DNA of 64,000 nucleotides, taken from the NCBI GenBank assembly GCA_017654935.2, contig CM065699.1, positions 20,303,102 through 20,367,101 on the forward strand. Direction: 5' to 3'. This DNA comes from Phymorhynchus buccinoides. Its lineage: Eukaryota; Mollusca; Gastropoda; Neogastropoda; Raphitomidae. Shown piece by piece: positions 20,159 to 33,999 of the stretch (positions within the stretch are counted from its first letter, which is position 1; each line of letters opens with the position of its first letter). A model generated the notes under the pieces. That model was not told the DNA's origin and ran no database searches. It saw only the letters and a list, made by a program, of their open reading frames with translations. The position numbers and the translations under genes are program-made.

Positions 20159-22138
20159 TTTTAGGCTGGCTTTAAATAGCCCTAGTCGTGGAGTTGGAAT
20201 TATCAGTTTGGTGTATCAATAAATACACCAATCTCAATTTGTCAGTTAGCCAATCAATGTATGGTGAGAGAGAGAGGGCGGGGGGGTGAGAGAGAGAGAG
20301 AGAGCTTTCTGTTTCTGTCTGGATACGTCGTAGTCGCCACTTCTGACGCCGGATAAATCGCGACGGAAAAAAGGACAAATTACTTTTTTTTTAATGCCAA
20401 TAGCAAAACTGCCATAAAGGAGAGACAGACAGGCAGGCAGACACTAACAGACAGACGGACAAACAGGCAGAGCTAGAGAGAGAGTTTCAATGAGTGCGCG
20501 AACAGGACTCTGAAATGAAGGAGACAGGAAAACAAGAGAAAGAAGGCAAAATGACACTGGGTAAGGGCGTACTGCATGCAAATGTTTGTCAACAGTCTTG
20601 ACTCAGTTCCAAATAGAGGAGTTCACGATAATAAGGCGAACTGGGAAATGGCGATTCAGTACGTCACCCTAACTACGTCACCCTAACTAGTCCTCTTTCG
20701 AGGCAACTGAATGAAAGTTGGGTTTAACGTCCGCTCAGCTACAAAGAGCACATGCAAGACGAACCATCAACCAACCACCACAACCATCATTCAGTGCTAA
20801 TTAGAGCAGATCCTGGAGGTACTGCAATACCAGGTCTCTGTGTGTCTCTCTCTTTTCTCTTTCTCTGTCTGTCCCTCTGTCTGGCTCTCTGTGTCTCCGT
20901 CTCTGTCTTTCTCTGTCTCTGTCTGTCTCTCTCTCTTTCTCTCTCTCTTCTCTTTCTTTCTCTCTCGTTCTCTTTCTCTCTCTATCGTTATAAGTGTGGG
21001 TGTGAGTGTGATTTGTTAATAGTGTGGCCTGGGCGTCTTTAAGCGTCCATCAGTGTGAGTGTTTCAAGTTGGTTGCGAAAGTGTACTGTAGATTATGTCA
21101 TTCATTATTTGGGCGTGATTGAGAAATTGACTGAGGGATCAGGGAAGGGGGGTGTTGGTCAATGTTTGATGTATACTTTTTGTTCATTGTGTTTACTATT
21201 CATTTTAGTGATTTCTGTAAAGCGCTTAGAGCTTAAAGATTAGGCGCTATAAAAAGTTGTCTTAATAAATAAATAAATAATGTACAAACACGTACATTTT
21301 CGAGGCAACTTGGCACATGGAAGTCTACTTATACCACATGAAAAGTGAAAAGCTGATTTTGAGGAACAAGATGACAGTAATATTAAATAGACCTTACGGA
21401 AACTGATTTATAAGTCTTATTTTGAGAAGGATGATTGTTATAATATCTATAGAATTGCTCCTTTGCACTTTACATAAAACCTACAAATCTCTTTTATGAA
21501 CAGTGATATTCTTCTTCTTCTTCTGCGTTCCCAGGAACAAAAGTCCATAATGGGTAAAGGTTTTCCTGTTTAATGTGTCCGGTTTTTAGTTTTCACTGGT
21601 CTCCCCGCTGCGTACAGCCGACACATTCCGCTTTCGGAGGAGGAACAGTGAAATAAGACTCATTTTAAGGAGGAGTGTCGCCAATACCAGTCTGGCAAAA
21701 AAAGCTACTGAAATCGCCATAATTATACTGATACAAGACTCATTTTGAGGAAAATGGTCATTAATATATCAAGTAGATTACACTTATTTTCACTTGATAT
21801 AGGAAAGCTTAGCCTACAAGTAACGACATACAGCTGAAACGTCACTTATGAATGAAAGATTTCAAAATTACCACAAAACACCAGTGGTTTCAAGCTCTCG
21901 ATATTTTTTTTGTTATCTCTTCATCAGGAAGATGCGTTTAAAACTGAGTAATGAATGAAAGTTCGTTTAACGTCCTCCAGCCTGAAACATATGCACATAT
22001 AGGACATTAATAACTCTAAAGAGGTACTGCAATACCAAGAAAGTCCAGAAGTTAAAAAATCTAAACAATCAAAATAGTAAATGTCACCCCCCCCCCCCCC
22101 CCCCCCCCCATTGGTTAAGGTGCAGTCAATGGGATATT
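20159..22138. other. Non-coding repeats up to the first fold point, copy 1
   Basis: (GA)n at 20265-20300, (CT)n at 20840-20985, and a LINE-like tail at 21215-21280 (GTAAAGCGCTTAGAGC then (AATA)n). A repeat starting TTCTTCTTCTGCGTTCCC lies at 21512-21650 and recurs inverted at about 57880-58010. A poly-C run sits at 22087-22110. No gene. Confidence 0.6.
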
Positions 22139-22161
22139 CTCTCTCTACGGTGCTCAAAATT
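22139..22161. other. Fold point 1 of the giant palindrome (23-nt spacer)
   Basis: Unpaired spacer beginning CTCTCTCTACGG between arms that meet at …GGGATATT and AATATCCC…. Outside the spacer the arms pair for more than 15 kb. Confidence 0.9.
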
Positions 22162-24113
22162 AATATCCCATTGACTGCACCGTAACCAATTTGACATTTA
22201 CTATTTTGATTGTTTAGATTTTTTAACTTCTGGACTTTCTTGGTATTGCAGTACCTCTTTAGAGTTATTAATGTCCTATATGTGCATGTTCTCAGGCTGT
22301 AGGACGTTAAACGAACTTTCATTCATTACTCAGTTTTAAACGCATCTTCCTGATGAAGAGATAACAAAAAAAATATCGAGAGCTTGAAACCACTGGTGTT
22401 TTGTGGTAATTTGGAAATCTTTCATTCATAAGTGACGTTTCAGCTGTATGTCGTTACTTGTAGGCTAAGCTTTCCTATATCAAGTGAAAATAAGTGTAAT
22501 CTACTTGATATATTAATGACCATTTTCCTCAAAATGAGTCTTGTATCAGTATAATTATGGCGATTTCAGTAGCTTTTTTTGCCAGACTGGTATTGGCGAC
22601 ACTCCTCCTTAAAATGAGTCTTATTTCACTGTTCCTCCTCCGAAATCGGAATGTGTCGGCTGTACGCAGCGGGGAGACCAGTTTGAAAACTGAAAACCGG
22701 ACACATTAAACAGGAGAGTACCTTACCCATTATGGTACTTTTGTTCCTGGGAACGCAGAAGAAGAAGAAGAATATCACTGTTCATAAAAGAGATTTGTAG
22801 GTTTTATGTAAAGTGCAAAGGAGCAATTCTATAGATATTATAACAATCATCCTTCTCAAAATAAGACTTATAAATCAGTTTCCGTAAGGTCTATTTAATA
22901 TTACTGTCATCTTGTTCCTCAAAATCAGCTTTTCACTTTTCATGTGGTATAAGTAGACTTCCATGTGCCAAGTTGCCTCGAAAATGTACGTGTTTGTACG
23001 TTATTTATTTATTTATTAAGACAACTTTTATAGCGCCTAATCTTTAAGCTCTAAGCGCTTTACAGAAATCACTAAAATAAACACAATGAACAAAAAGTAT
23101 ACATCAAACATTGACCAACACCCCCCTTCCCTGATCCCTCAGTCAATTTCTCAATCACGCCCAAATAATGAATGACATAATCTACAGTACACTTTCGCAA
23201 CCAACTTGAAACACTCACACTGATGGACGCTTAAAGACGCCCAGGCCACACTATTAACAAATCACACTCACACCCACACTTATAACGATAGAGAGAGAAA
23301 GAGAACGAGAGAGAGAAAGAGAACGAGAGACGAGAGAGAGAGAAGAGACAGACAGACAGACAGACAGAGAAAGACAGAGACGGAGACACAGAGAGCCAGA
23401 CAGAGAAAGAGAAAAGAGAGAGACACACAGAGACCTTGGTATTGCAGTACCTCCAGGATCTGCTCTAATTAGCACTGAATGATGGTTGTGGTGGTTGGTT
23501 GATGGTTCGTCTTGCATGTGCTCTTTGTAGCTGAGCGGACGTTAAACCCAACTTTCATTCAGTTGCCTCGAAAGAGGACTAGTTAGGGTGACGTAGTTAG
23601 GGTGACGTACTGAATCGCCATTTCCCAGTTCGCCTTATTATCGTGAACTCCTCTATTTGGAACTGAGTCAAGACTGTTGACAAACATTTGCATGCAGTAC
23701 GCCCTTACCCAGTGTCATTTTGCCTTCTTTCTCTTGTTTTCCTGTCTCCTTCATTTCAGAGTCCTGTTCGCGCACTCATTGAAACTCTCTCTCTAGCTCT
23801 GCCTGTTGGCCGTCTGTCTGTTAGTCTGCCTGCCTGTCTGTCTCTCCTTTATGGCAGTTTTGCTATTGGCATTAAAAAAAAAGTAATTTGTCCTTTTTTC
23901 CGTCGCGATTTATCCGGCGTCAGAAGTGGCGACTACGACGTATCCAGACAGAAACAGAAAGCTCTCTCTCTCTCTCTCTCCCCCCCGCCCCCCCTCTCTC
24001 TCTCTCACCATACATTGATTGGCTAACTGACAAATTGAGATTGGTGTATTTATTGATACACCAAACTGATAATTCCAACTCCACGACTAGGGCTATTTAA
24101 AGCCAGCCTAAAA

Positions 24114-24272
24114 GGCCAGCTACGCGTCCACTAAAATCGCACGACTGTACGGTACGATACGATTCGATCACGTGATCTGGGATCTCGATGCGCCGATCAC
24201 ATTTATTCTTGGAAACCACGTGATCGAATCGTATCGTGCAGTCGTACGATTCTAGTGTACGTGTGGCTGGCC
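24114..24272. mobile_element. Long hairpin MITE with CACGTG, copy 2
   Basis: Mirror of 20005-20158 with a few base changes; hairpin arms kept. Confidence 0.7.
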
Positions 24273-25516
24273 CGTAACGTGTAGCTATAGTGGCGCAACC
24301 TACTGGAATAGCCTGCCAGCTTACTTATAAGTCCTATCAACCGATCCCTAGGATCGGGTAACGATACTCCGACACATCTGACGCGGCGTGCGAATCCTTC
24401 TCCCTCGCACAATAGGGGGAAAAGAGGGGAAAACCAGCTTCTGTGGCCTGCAGTGGTTCAAATGCTGCCTGCCGCAACTCGCCTTTTATACTCCGGTTGC
24501 GGGTTTAAAGACAGTCAAAAGACCATCAACTTTAAACAAACTAAGGAAGACCCACTTTGATACTGAACTCTCTCTCTCTCTCATTCTCTCTCTCTGTCCT
24601 CCTCCCACCCCTCTCCCTCCCTCTGTTTGATTGTACATGACGTTCACAATACTTGAATCTGTTGAAATTACTTAATCACCACTAAAGCTAAATTGTGTCC
24701 GACTAAATTCAATGCTACTAACTCCATTATTACAGTATAAACCATAAATGTATGTTAAATGAATACGTATGGAATGCTTGCTTGCATGACTTGTACTATC
24801 TTATAAGATTATAACATATATGTTTGTTAACTGTAACATCTTTATTTTTACAAAAATGTTCGTCTGCTTGAGTGTGCATAATAAGATTAGGTTTGGTTTT
24901 ATTATCTTACTATATATGACTGTGTTTTGCATGCTCTTTATATTGCTTCGTTTGTCCTTTTTTATATTTTTTTTAAAGAGGGTTGGGTGTAATAAAGCAT
25001 GTACTATTTGCTTATTCTATTACCCTCTATAAATAAAATTCATTCAATTCAATTCAGTTGATTGCTCTAGAACATCGTCTCTGTTTGTCTATTTGTCTGG
25101 TTGTTTATCTCTCTCCACCTCTCTCTCGCACACACAACACAAGTTGTGACACTGAAGAAAATCTGTTTAACGTCCTCCGGTCTGGAACAGACACATATGG
25201 AGCATTAGTAGATATAAAGATGGTGGGAACGATCCTGGAGGCAATGCCGGAGGCAGCGCAACACCAGGAAAGTCCCGAATTGCTAACAATACAAATGTGG
25301 AGTGTGGTTGCGTATTGGGATTCGAGATGAGCGGCGTGGGATAAGCGCCACTGTACGACCCAGGAGATGGGACAGCAAAAATAACACCCCCCAAAAACCC
25401 AATACAGATGTGAACAAAATTTTGACACTCGTCGTTTGATCCAACAAATAAGGCCAAGTGGCACTTAGCTCAAACAATATCACATGCGAAGGCAAAATGA
25501 AAAAAGCGATATAGGA

Positions 25517-26436
25517 ATAAGGCGAAATGGGAAAGGGCCATTCGGAAAGTTACCGTTTAAAGTACTGCACTCTTAATCTGAAACCATGCCAGATTTAGAC
25601 TAGGCCTACTTTGAATCAATGATATGTGTACAAAAACATATATATTATCCTCATTTTGACAAGTATATTTCTACAATACATTTAGAATGACCATTGTATT
25701 TCTCATCTACCAAAAATGTGAACAAACTCAAACATTAAGCTGTTTAGAACTGTCTTGCCTACACCCTGAAGAGAAGGAAGGAATGGTCTCCTATGAATGA
25801 TATCATAATTATTTTCAAAATAAAATATTACATTCAACAATACCTACTACTTGTGGCGGTGCCATAGCCGATGAGGTTTAACCGGGGCGTAGTCACCGCT
25901 ACAGCTATCTGTATTAATTGTTTTTAAATCGGGACTTTACTGGTTTCGCCTCCGGGCATTGCTCCAGTATTGTTCCAACCATATTTGTATTTACAAATGT
26001 CCCATATGTGTCTGATTCAGACCAAGAGGACGTAAAACTCCATTTTCCCTCAAAATAAAATATTCCAAATAATAAACCATATAAACTCTTTTTTTCTCAA
26101 TTGAAAGGGGAAGCCCTATAGCTCCTGTGACAACTTAACATACAGTCAACATTTTGAGTCAAACTATAAATCAACAGAGAAACAGAAGACAAAAGTTTGA
26201 ACACTTCCTTGGCGAAGGCAATAAGAGTTATCAGGGCTATTCTTCAAAAAGACGGATTACCAATTGTTTCAAGGGGTTTCGCCTAGATTATAGACAAAGA
26301 TAGGTCCCACTTTTTCCAGGAATATTGTGATAACAACTGTTTAGGATGGACAACTGGACAGGCCTATTGTTTAAGGACTTTTAAATCACGCAGTGTGTTA
26401 CTTACACCACACTTGCCTTGTCCCGTTTCGCCTTAT
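25517..26436. mobile_element. TIR element (ATAAGGCGAAA ends), copy 2
   Basis: Mirror of 17843-18757. Around 25860-25990 it differs from copy 1 by several bases and a short indel. Confidence 0.55.
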
Positions 26437-26732
26437 AACAGTAAAGCTGCACCTAACACAAACTCTTTCAAAACTCTTCTTAAGGTCAAAATAAATTAAA
26501 CATTTTTGATGAATTAAAAAAAAATCCATTCAAATTTTGATAAACTTCTAGAATCGCTTAAGTAGCAACCACCACGAAAAAAACACCCCACCAAAGTAAC
26601 AAACGAGAAAGGGTGTAAAAGGGCCGCGAGGGCCCACTTCTTGCCCTGAACTACTACTACTTATCAATATAAGATTAACAGTGTTGTATGTGTGCTAATG
26701 TATTTAAGTCTTCACTCACAGAGAGAGAGAGC

Positions 26733-26795
<63 letters not shown>

Positions 26796-26843
26796 AGAGA
26801 GAGAGAGAGAGGAGGAGAGAGAGAGAGAGAGAGAGAAGAGAGA

Positions 26844-26875
<32 letters not shown>

Positions 26876-26876
26876 G

Positions 26877-26934
<58 letters not shown>

Positions 26935-28131
26935 CATGTGCACGTGCACGCGCACACACCAAACACAAATCAGTGTCTTTTTTTTAACTCTTCTAGAGCC
27001 ACAAATTTCAGTGTTTACGTTCTGGGCTGTCCGTTGCATCTCAACCAACAAGAGGGGAGTATGTGTGTGTGTGGTGTGTGTGTGTGTGTGTGGGGGGGGG
27101 GGGGGGTATCGAGTGCGCATGCGTTGCTTTAACAGAAATATCACTGACATAAGATAATTTTTAAAAATTGACAAACACATGGCTGGGTACTTGGCAGTGA
27201 ATGTCTTTGCATTTGGTGGGAGTGTAGAGTGATGTAGTGGGCAAAATGTATTCGCCCATGTTAAACCCAACAGACGAGCAAAAGTAGCAAATATCTCTCC
27301 TCTGTCTGTCTCTCTCTCATTCATTCTGCCACTCTTTGTGTCTCAGTATCTTCAGACCTAGTTAGTTAGTTAGTCTGTTATAGTCCCGTCAACAGCTATG
27401 GTTATCTCAGGACTGTCACCACATAAAAATCTACCACGTATAGCAAAACACAAATCCAAGAATCTTAACAACGTACAAAACCTGAAAACAAAAAATGTAG
27501 TACAATTCATAACATGACACTTCCATCATTATACCCTATAGCACATAAGTCCACACAGTGCTGGAAACGTGGAGCCACGCTACTCTCATTTATCGGATCC
27601 AGGTTTTAAAAAAACAGTAAAAAAGCATAACAAATACATACTAGTAAGCTAAAATACATTTTTTAAAAAGGCTATATAAGCAAATAAGCAAATATGCACT
27701 GCAGAATGGACAACAGGTGCCCACTCAAGTGCGCAAGTATCACGTGTGGATGCCAGTGTACAATAAAAAAAAAACCCACCTGGCATGTCATAAATTGCAA
27801 AAAGGAAAAACGTGGAAGGGTTTTATAGAAAAAATGCAGGTGAATGGACCAATAAGGCAGAAAAAAGTAGACGCCAGAAAGCAAAAAGAAGAAAAAGGCA
27901 GAGTCAAAGAGAGTGATAGATTAGAGTAAGTTACAAGCATAGAACTTCCAGAAGAAGGGGGAACTATTTATGCTGAAAGACCCCCCGGTATCCCCACGGG
28001 AGGGCCATAACCACATAAGCCAGCCTAAGCCGTTGCCCGCCTCCTACGACGAGGACGTGTGGTTGGACTTTAGGAGGCTAAGTGAGGGTTGATCACTGAC
28101 TTGATCAAGCCTGTCGTGTGACTGATAAGAG

Positions 28132-28184
<53 letters not shown>

Positions 28185-28578
28185 CAGACATAAAAGTGAG
28201 AGATGTGTTAAGGAACACTTTTTGCTGACTGCATAGAAAATAATGGTAGAAAGAAAACCCACAGAAAACACATCACATTATTTTTCACAAAGAAAAGTTT
28301 TTATTAAAAAAAAAAGCACACACACACACACATAAAAAAAAGTAACCCCCCCCTCCACAGAAGCATGTACACACACTCACACACCAATCACAATTAGTGC
28401 TTCTTGTTGTTTTTTAAGCCCCAACAGTCCAGCAAGAGTAGCGACTCTCTCATCTGTCTGTCTCTCATTCATTCTGTCACTCTGTGTCTCAGTATCTTCA
28501 GATCTAAGTGACCTTCCGGGTTAATCATGGATTTGACCTGTTATCTGTCGTGTGACTGATAACAGGGAGAGAGAGAGG

Positions 28579-28664
<86 letters not shown>

Positions 28665-28853
28665 GACAAAAAACTGAGAGATGTGCATCTAAAAGGATTG
28701 AAGGAACACTTTTTGCAGGCTGCATAGAAAAGAATGGTGGAGAAAAAGAAAAGAAAACGCACCACATGTTTTAGACAAAGAAAAGTTTTGAGAAAAGCAT
28801 GCACGCACAAACATGAAAATAAATAGTACTTCCACAAACACACACACACAAAG
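26437..28853. other. Microsatellite-rich stretch, copy 2
   Basis: Mirror of 15448-17842: (GA)n at 26720-26925, 28135-28165 and 28565-28660, and the dispersed repeat at about 27740-28070. No gene. Confidence 0.6.
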
Positions 28854-28989
28854 ATTAAAGACCCTGCATGTGCCGTGTCACATTCCCTCTTATGCTAGGA
28901 AGATTTCTCAAGATTTCTTACCAGTTATAAGAGGGAAAACACGTGAAAACCGTGATTTGTTTTGGCACGTGACGTGGGGGGTCTTTAAT
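28854..28989. mobile_element. Small stem-loop MITE, copy 2
   Basis: Mirror of 15312-15447, with the same ATTAAAGACCC ends. Confidence 0.6.
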
Positions 28990-30023
28990 ATTGGCATACA
29001 AAAAGTGGTAACAAAAAGTACAACAAAGCAAAATCAATGCAACCTTGCAACAGTCATCTTTATTTCCACAGGCCAAATACAACATCATGACTGTAATAAT
29101 CATACATCATTTCAAAACATAAAATGCAGTCATTCAGTCACATACGTTGGTGAGTGAGCAAGCTGAGAGAGCAATGAATTTGGCTACCAGTCACAACATT
29201 ATGCACGTACTCCTATCACCCATAATCATTTCCATTTTCCCAGGAAAACTAACATTAAATTTACATATAATATTAACAATTTCAAGAACCTTTTGGATGA
29301 AATTCCAAAACATAGAGATTTTTTTTTAAGACTTTGATTGATGCTGTGCAATTGTTCATACATTACTGATGTATGCAAATCAGACACCACACATAAAGAT
29401 TGTACCAATGATGGAACGTTTTATAGGCCGTGAGGCCTAGGCCATGATGCCTGTCCTTATCACTACTACTACTACTATTTTCACAAACGGGGCAGTGTCA
29501 CACAACAGCACTGAAAGTCACTAACATGTTTATCTTCTAACAAAAAAAGGTCTCCTCTTCCACCCCAACCCCCCTTCTCTCTACCCATGGCCCATTTTGA
29601 TATGTGTGTGTGTGTGTGTGCACGAGTGTGTATGTGTGTGATTGAGAGCATGTGTGTGTATGCGTGTGCACACATTTGTGTGAATGTGTGTTTGCGTGTG
29701 TCTGTTTAAATCTGTATGTCCACATGTGTATATGTGTGTGTGTTCTCTGCCCTCTTCAACCTGTGAACACCAAATTTAAAAAAAAAAAAAGAAGTCAACC
29801 CAGCCATAAAAATAAACCCATCATTAATAATACAAAAACTCAAAACAAACATGTTTAATTTTATTAAAACACAATGTTCATAGTAACAAGTTCATTTATC
29901 CATTTTCAGAGCTTTGAATTAGTATTTCAGAAACATCACTATAACTCACCCACTGCACAGAAAAATGAAGTGTACCGTTAGCATTACAAGTTTGCAAGCT
30001 GTAAAAAACTTTGAATTGTGTCA

Positions 30024-30586
30024 TACAGACAAACCTCTATTTTAAGACTTCCAAAATGTCCGGAAAAATCGGTCGTAAATTGGAGGGGTCGTATGACGGA
30101 GGTTTTCACTGGCAGCCGTAGAAAGAAAAAGTTCAGCACAGTTCATACTCTCTTCTTCATGCACACATACAATGACATATTAAAACTGGATTTGGGTCTT
30201 TCCAACTCCATAGGATTGTGCAATCGATGTATTACAGTTTCACTTCGCCGACTTCTGTTAATCACCTCCACTCTCGTCCAAAGTCAGTGGTTTTCTTTTT
30301 CAAAGTCAGTGGTTTTCGTGCTTTTCTACGCTTTCCGCCATCTTTTCTACAACAAGGGAAGCGACTCCGCTTTCAGGCCCTTGACCGTGGTTGTTTCCCT
30401 TTGCTCGAAGTCTATGCAGACGACAACAACGGTCGTAAAAACCAACAAAATGGCGGTCGTAAGTCGCGTTTTAGAGGAAGTCGTGAGAGGTCGTTTACAT
30501 AGTAAAATGCATCCGTGCCAACAAATCCGGTCTCAAATGAGAGGTGGTCGCTTAACAGAGGGTCGTAAAATAGGGGTTTGTCTGTA
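30024..30586. mobile_element. Tigger/pogo-like MITE, copy 2
   Basis: TACAGACAAACCTC / GGGGTTTGTCTGTA termini. Its long open frame is not transposase-like. Confidence 0.65.
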
Positions 30587-31731
30587 CATGAAAAGAAAAG
30601 CGATTAGTTGTGCTGAATACATGAGAAAGTTGTGGAAAATCCAGTTATATCTTCACCACAGCTCATGTATGCATCAATGGGAAATAATTGAAATCATGAA
30701 CACCAGTCCTCTCTTCATGTTATGGCAGCATTCAAGGAAGAAATTCTTAATTCTTCAAACTGAAATTATACTGATTCTGCATGTACTATTGCAGTTTTTG
30801 GAATGTCGAAAAAGTTAAAAGCATTGAAACATGAAGAAAGAAGAGCTTCTTTTTTATTTTATTTTATTTAAGAAAATTTATATAGCGCTTCACCTTTAAG
30901 CTCTAAGCGCTTTACAATTGCACTAAAATGATACATATTAAAACAAAAACTTACATACTACCCCCTTTACATTCTTACACACACACACACACACACAAAC
31001 TCTCTCTCCCACACATACACACACTTTTTCCTTTTAAAAAGAAAAATGTTGCAAAATAGCAATCAGATTATTTTCCAACATCTGGCACAATAACTGCATC
31101 ACCATCAACACTTCCGAATCACATTCTTTGGTTAAAATAACCAATCATTCAAGATATTATGTAATTAAAAAGAATTCCCAGCTAGTAATCATTCAATTGT
31201 TTTCAGTTTCTTTCATTCTAGTTTTATCTCTAACAGTCATTGAAATTGACCCCCAAGAAGCAGATTAACGCAAATATATTCACAGAAATTACACATATAC
31301 AAAAATACACATTTACAGACACACACACAACACACACACACAGCATGAACATTATCATGTACACATCAATACAATACAATCATATTTACACAGATACTGT
31401 ATGCATACGCTCATACAACAGAGCACTTGACACACAGGTTTATACATACATAAAATCATTGCGCTCTCAAACAGACAAAAACAATCAAACAACATAGATG
31501 CAATTAAAAAAATCACAAGAACATTTAAACACACACACACACACTTTCCCATTCTCACCAATGTCTTTTTTTAATTATTATTCATCTCTGCTTCCTTTGT
31601 TCATTTTTTTTTCTCTCTCATCTTCCTCTTCTTCCCTAATTGCATATGCATGTATAACTTATTATTCATATGACTTTGGATTTTACGTAAATATTTTCTT
31701 ATACATGTACATTTTGTCTAATTAACCCCTT

Positions 31732-31949
31732 CCCTGCCCAGTCCCCTGTCTACTACGTGGTGTGTGATGTCATTGATGATGTCATAACTTTTGATGTCAT
31801 AGCCCTGGAATGATGGTTTTTGGTTTAAACAAGTCAGGAAAGATATATATCTAGACCATTTTCTCAGATTGAGTCTAATAGGTCTCTTTTAAATTTTATA
31901 TAAGAAAATTGATAACTTCTTTGTTTTCTTCTGGTAGTGAAGGGGTTAA
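31732..31949. mobile_element. piggyBac-like MITE 3, copy 2
   Basis: TTAA-flanked mirror of 12321-12552. It lacks about 14 bp relative to copy 1. Confidence 0.68.
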
Positions 31950-31970
31950 GCAATGTATGTTTTCCTTTGA

Positions 31971-32274
31971 TTAACCCTCTTGCATTCGCATTTGTTACAG
32001 ACAAAACTTCTTCTAGTGTTCAGATTCTTTCACACATTTTCAGGAAAATGTCTTCTGAAGCACACAGAGCGCCATACAGTTACTATCGCATCACTGCCAG
32101 TGAGAAGCTTCTTCATAGTGTGTGTATAACAAGCCAGAACTTAGTGCGTGATGAAAATGCCATCAGAGGGGGGTCTCAGAGTGGGGCAAGCTACGGGCGG
32201 TTTTGGGTGGCTTGAATACACAGAGGCAACTTCCGGAAGGGCGGTTTGGGGCAGAATAAATGCAAGAGGGTTAA
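31971..32274. mobile_element. piggyBac-like MITE 2, copy 2
   Basis: TTAA-flanked mirror of 11993-12299 with matching termini. Confidence 0.68.
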
Positions 32275-32983
32275 TGCTTGTAAAACAATATTTTTTCCTT
32301 TGCACTCTATTTTTTCTGTGCACTTTCATTTGTTCCACAGTCTTATTTGTTGTCTTGAGGACAGGATGTAAAAAAGCTGTATAGCTTATTCCTTTTATCC
32401 TCAATAAAGATCATTTCGACTTGACTTGACTTGACACACACAGTAATATGTACAAAAAATTAGAACATCAATGCATACACTGAAACATCTTCGATACAAC
32501 TCCCTCTCTCTAATCATGCTCCATTTAATTAAATAAACATCTGTAGGCATCACATGGCATATTTCTAGGTTCAACGATTTATTCACCCATCCACTCTGTC
32601 TCTTTTTCACACTCCACCCAATTCAATAACTGCAGGTTTCAAACAATACGCACAGCCGCTCTCGTGTTGGTAGAGCAGGTGGGGCTAATGCGTGTATGGG
32701 TCCCGATCCCATCAGCACCCTTGAGTGTTTTTCAGTCTAGTCTATCATCCCCATCTCTTTCCTGTCCCTTTTATCCCCAAACCCCTTGTGTGCGCGCGCA
32801 CACACACACACAATCTTTAGTTCCTTCGTTACTTTTTTATTTTTTTACGGATGGCTTGATGAAAAAAAAAAATGACATTATTCGCTTATTCAATGTTCCA
32901 TCTGGAAATAAAATTTTGACTTGACTTGACACACGCACAATATGGCGGCTACAGTTCAAAACCTGTGATAAGCGCTGCTGAAA

Positions 32984-33430
32984 ATGCTACCATGTTATAT
33001 GGAACAACGCCAGCATGGCACAAACCAGCAGTCCTGCAGGAATCCTATCAGTGCTGACAAACAATTAAATGTGAGTAATTCAAGCATAAGAAACCACCGC
33101 ATCAGCAGGAAAACTGAAACTGATCGATTCGAGTGGAGAAGTCTGTTTATACTTATCTTTCTCATAGTAAGCCACAAGAGAATGATCGCTTGGACGACGA
33201 CAATGCCACCGGAAATACATACGAAATCCCTGATCTCGAGGTCTTGATTAGATCTTTAAGTGACAGGATCATAAATCTAGAGAAAACAATGGAGAACCAG
33301 TCAAAACTCATTGAAACGAATCTCTCGCAAAAAAACAGCAAAGGTGGACCAGGAGACTCAAACAGAATTTTTATGTCACGCTTCCTACACTGATGCTGTG
33401 TGTTCTGAGCCTCCAAAAACACCTCCAAAG
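32984..33430 (+). CDS. Candidate two-exon gene or LINE ORF1 remnant, copy 2
   Basis: Exon-like blocks at 32984-33070 (ATG…, GTGAGT donor) and 33172-33430 (GTGAGT donor). The A7 run at about 33329-33335 and the frame change across it are as in copy 1. Identical by eye to copies 1 and 3. Function unknown. Confidence 0.35.
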
Positions 33431-33746
33431 GTGAGTGAGAAACAAAATGGAACAACAAATCTGGTGGTCATGTTACATTTCTACCCCGAATCGATCAACA
33501 ATTTCATATTCATTAACTTTTGGATTTTGGTCTGAACATTCACATTTTCCACATCCAACCTCTATCTCTTTCTCTCCCTATCTCTCTTTCTTTCTGCTTC
33601 TTTCTCTTTGTTTCACTGTCTCCTGTCTTTGTCAATTCACAAGCCAAGAGAGATCCACATGAGTGGGCCTCATAACTGTGCTTGGCGTAGTTCATTGTCC
33701 CACCACCCCCCTCTCTCTCTCTGCTGCTCAAATTAAAAATGTCTGT

Positions 33747-33752
33747 TTTATT
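33747..33752 (-). promoter_or_regulatory. Candidate poly(A) signal of E2-like gene, copy 2
   Basis: AATAAA on the minus strand, 61 bases past the E2 stop. Confidence 0.55.
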
Positions 33753-33813
33753 TCTGTCTCTCTCGCTGTCAATTCACACTCCATACAGATCGGCTTGTAC
33801 AGCCCTTATATAA

Positions 33814-33999
33814 TCAATAGTGCATGGCACAGACATTTAGTTCCACATCCAAATAATCGTGCATGGCGTAGTTCCAAGTCCATCCTCGGGCGATCCGGTC
33901 AAACTCTGGCTTGGCCCGCTGGTACAGCCAGGCGATCTTGGGCTCCATGCTGACCTGACAGTAGGGGTCTGTGAGCAGTGACTGAATGCTGATCAGAAC
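33814..33999 (-). CDS. E2-like (UBC) gene, last exon d, copy 2
   Basis: 186 nt, phase 0 start after TTGCAG, ending in TGA; identical translation to copies 1 and 3. Confidence 0.87.
   Translation of the reverse strand, partial: VLISIQSLLTDPYCQVSMEPKIAWLYQRAKPEFDRIARGWTWNYAMHDYLDVELNVCAMHY

Larger units (their letters stand above)
18240..22060. repeat. Four members of a short dispersed repeat (about 110-120 bp), copy 1
   Basis: Members at 18240-18346 (+), 18998-19115 (-), 20713-20835 (+) and 21955-22060 (+). Shared skeleton: GTTTAACGTCC, then a variable segment with CACATAT..GG, then CTGGAGGTACTGCAATACCA and AAGTCC. No A/B box was seen, so the class is unknown. The last member sits about 80 bases from the first palindrome apex. 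Confidence 0.6.
6538..22138 (+). repeat. First arm of giant inverted repeat (forward pass, partial)
   Basis: 15.6 kb that reappears in reverse complement from 22162 onward, with small indels mainly in homopolymers and microsatellites. It begins inside the E2 exon-b repeat array, so it lacks the gene's start. Confidence 0.95.

Noticed and set aside
24203..24412. Basic open frame over the CACGTG palindrome (mirror at 19817-20074)
   Set aside because: It is confined to a transposon-like hairpin; no homology recognised.
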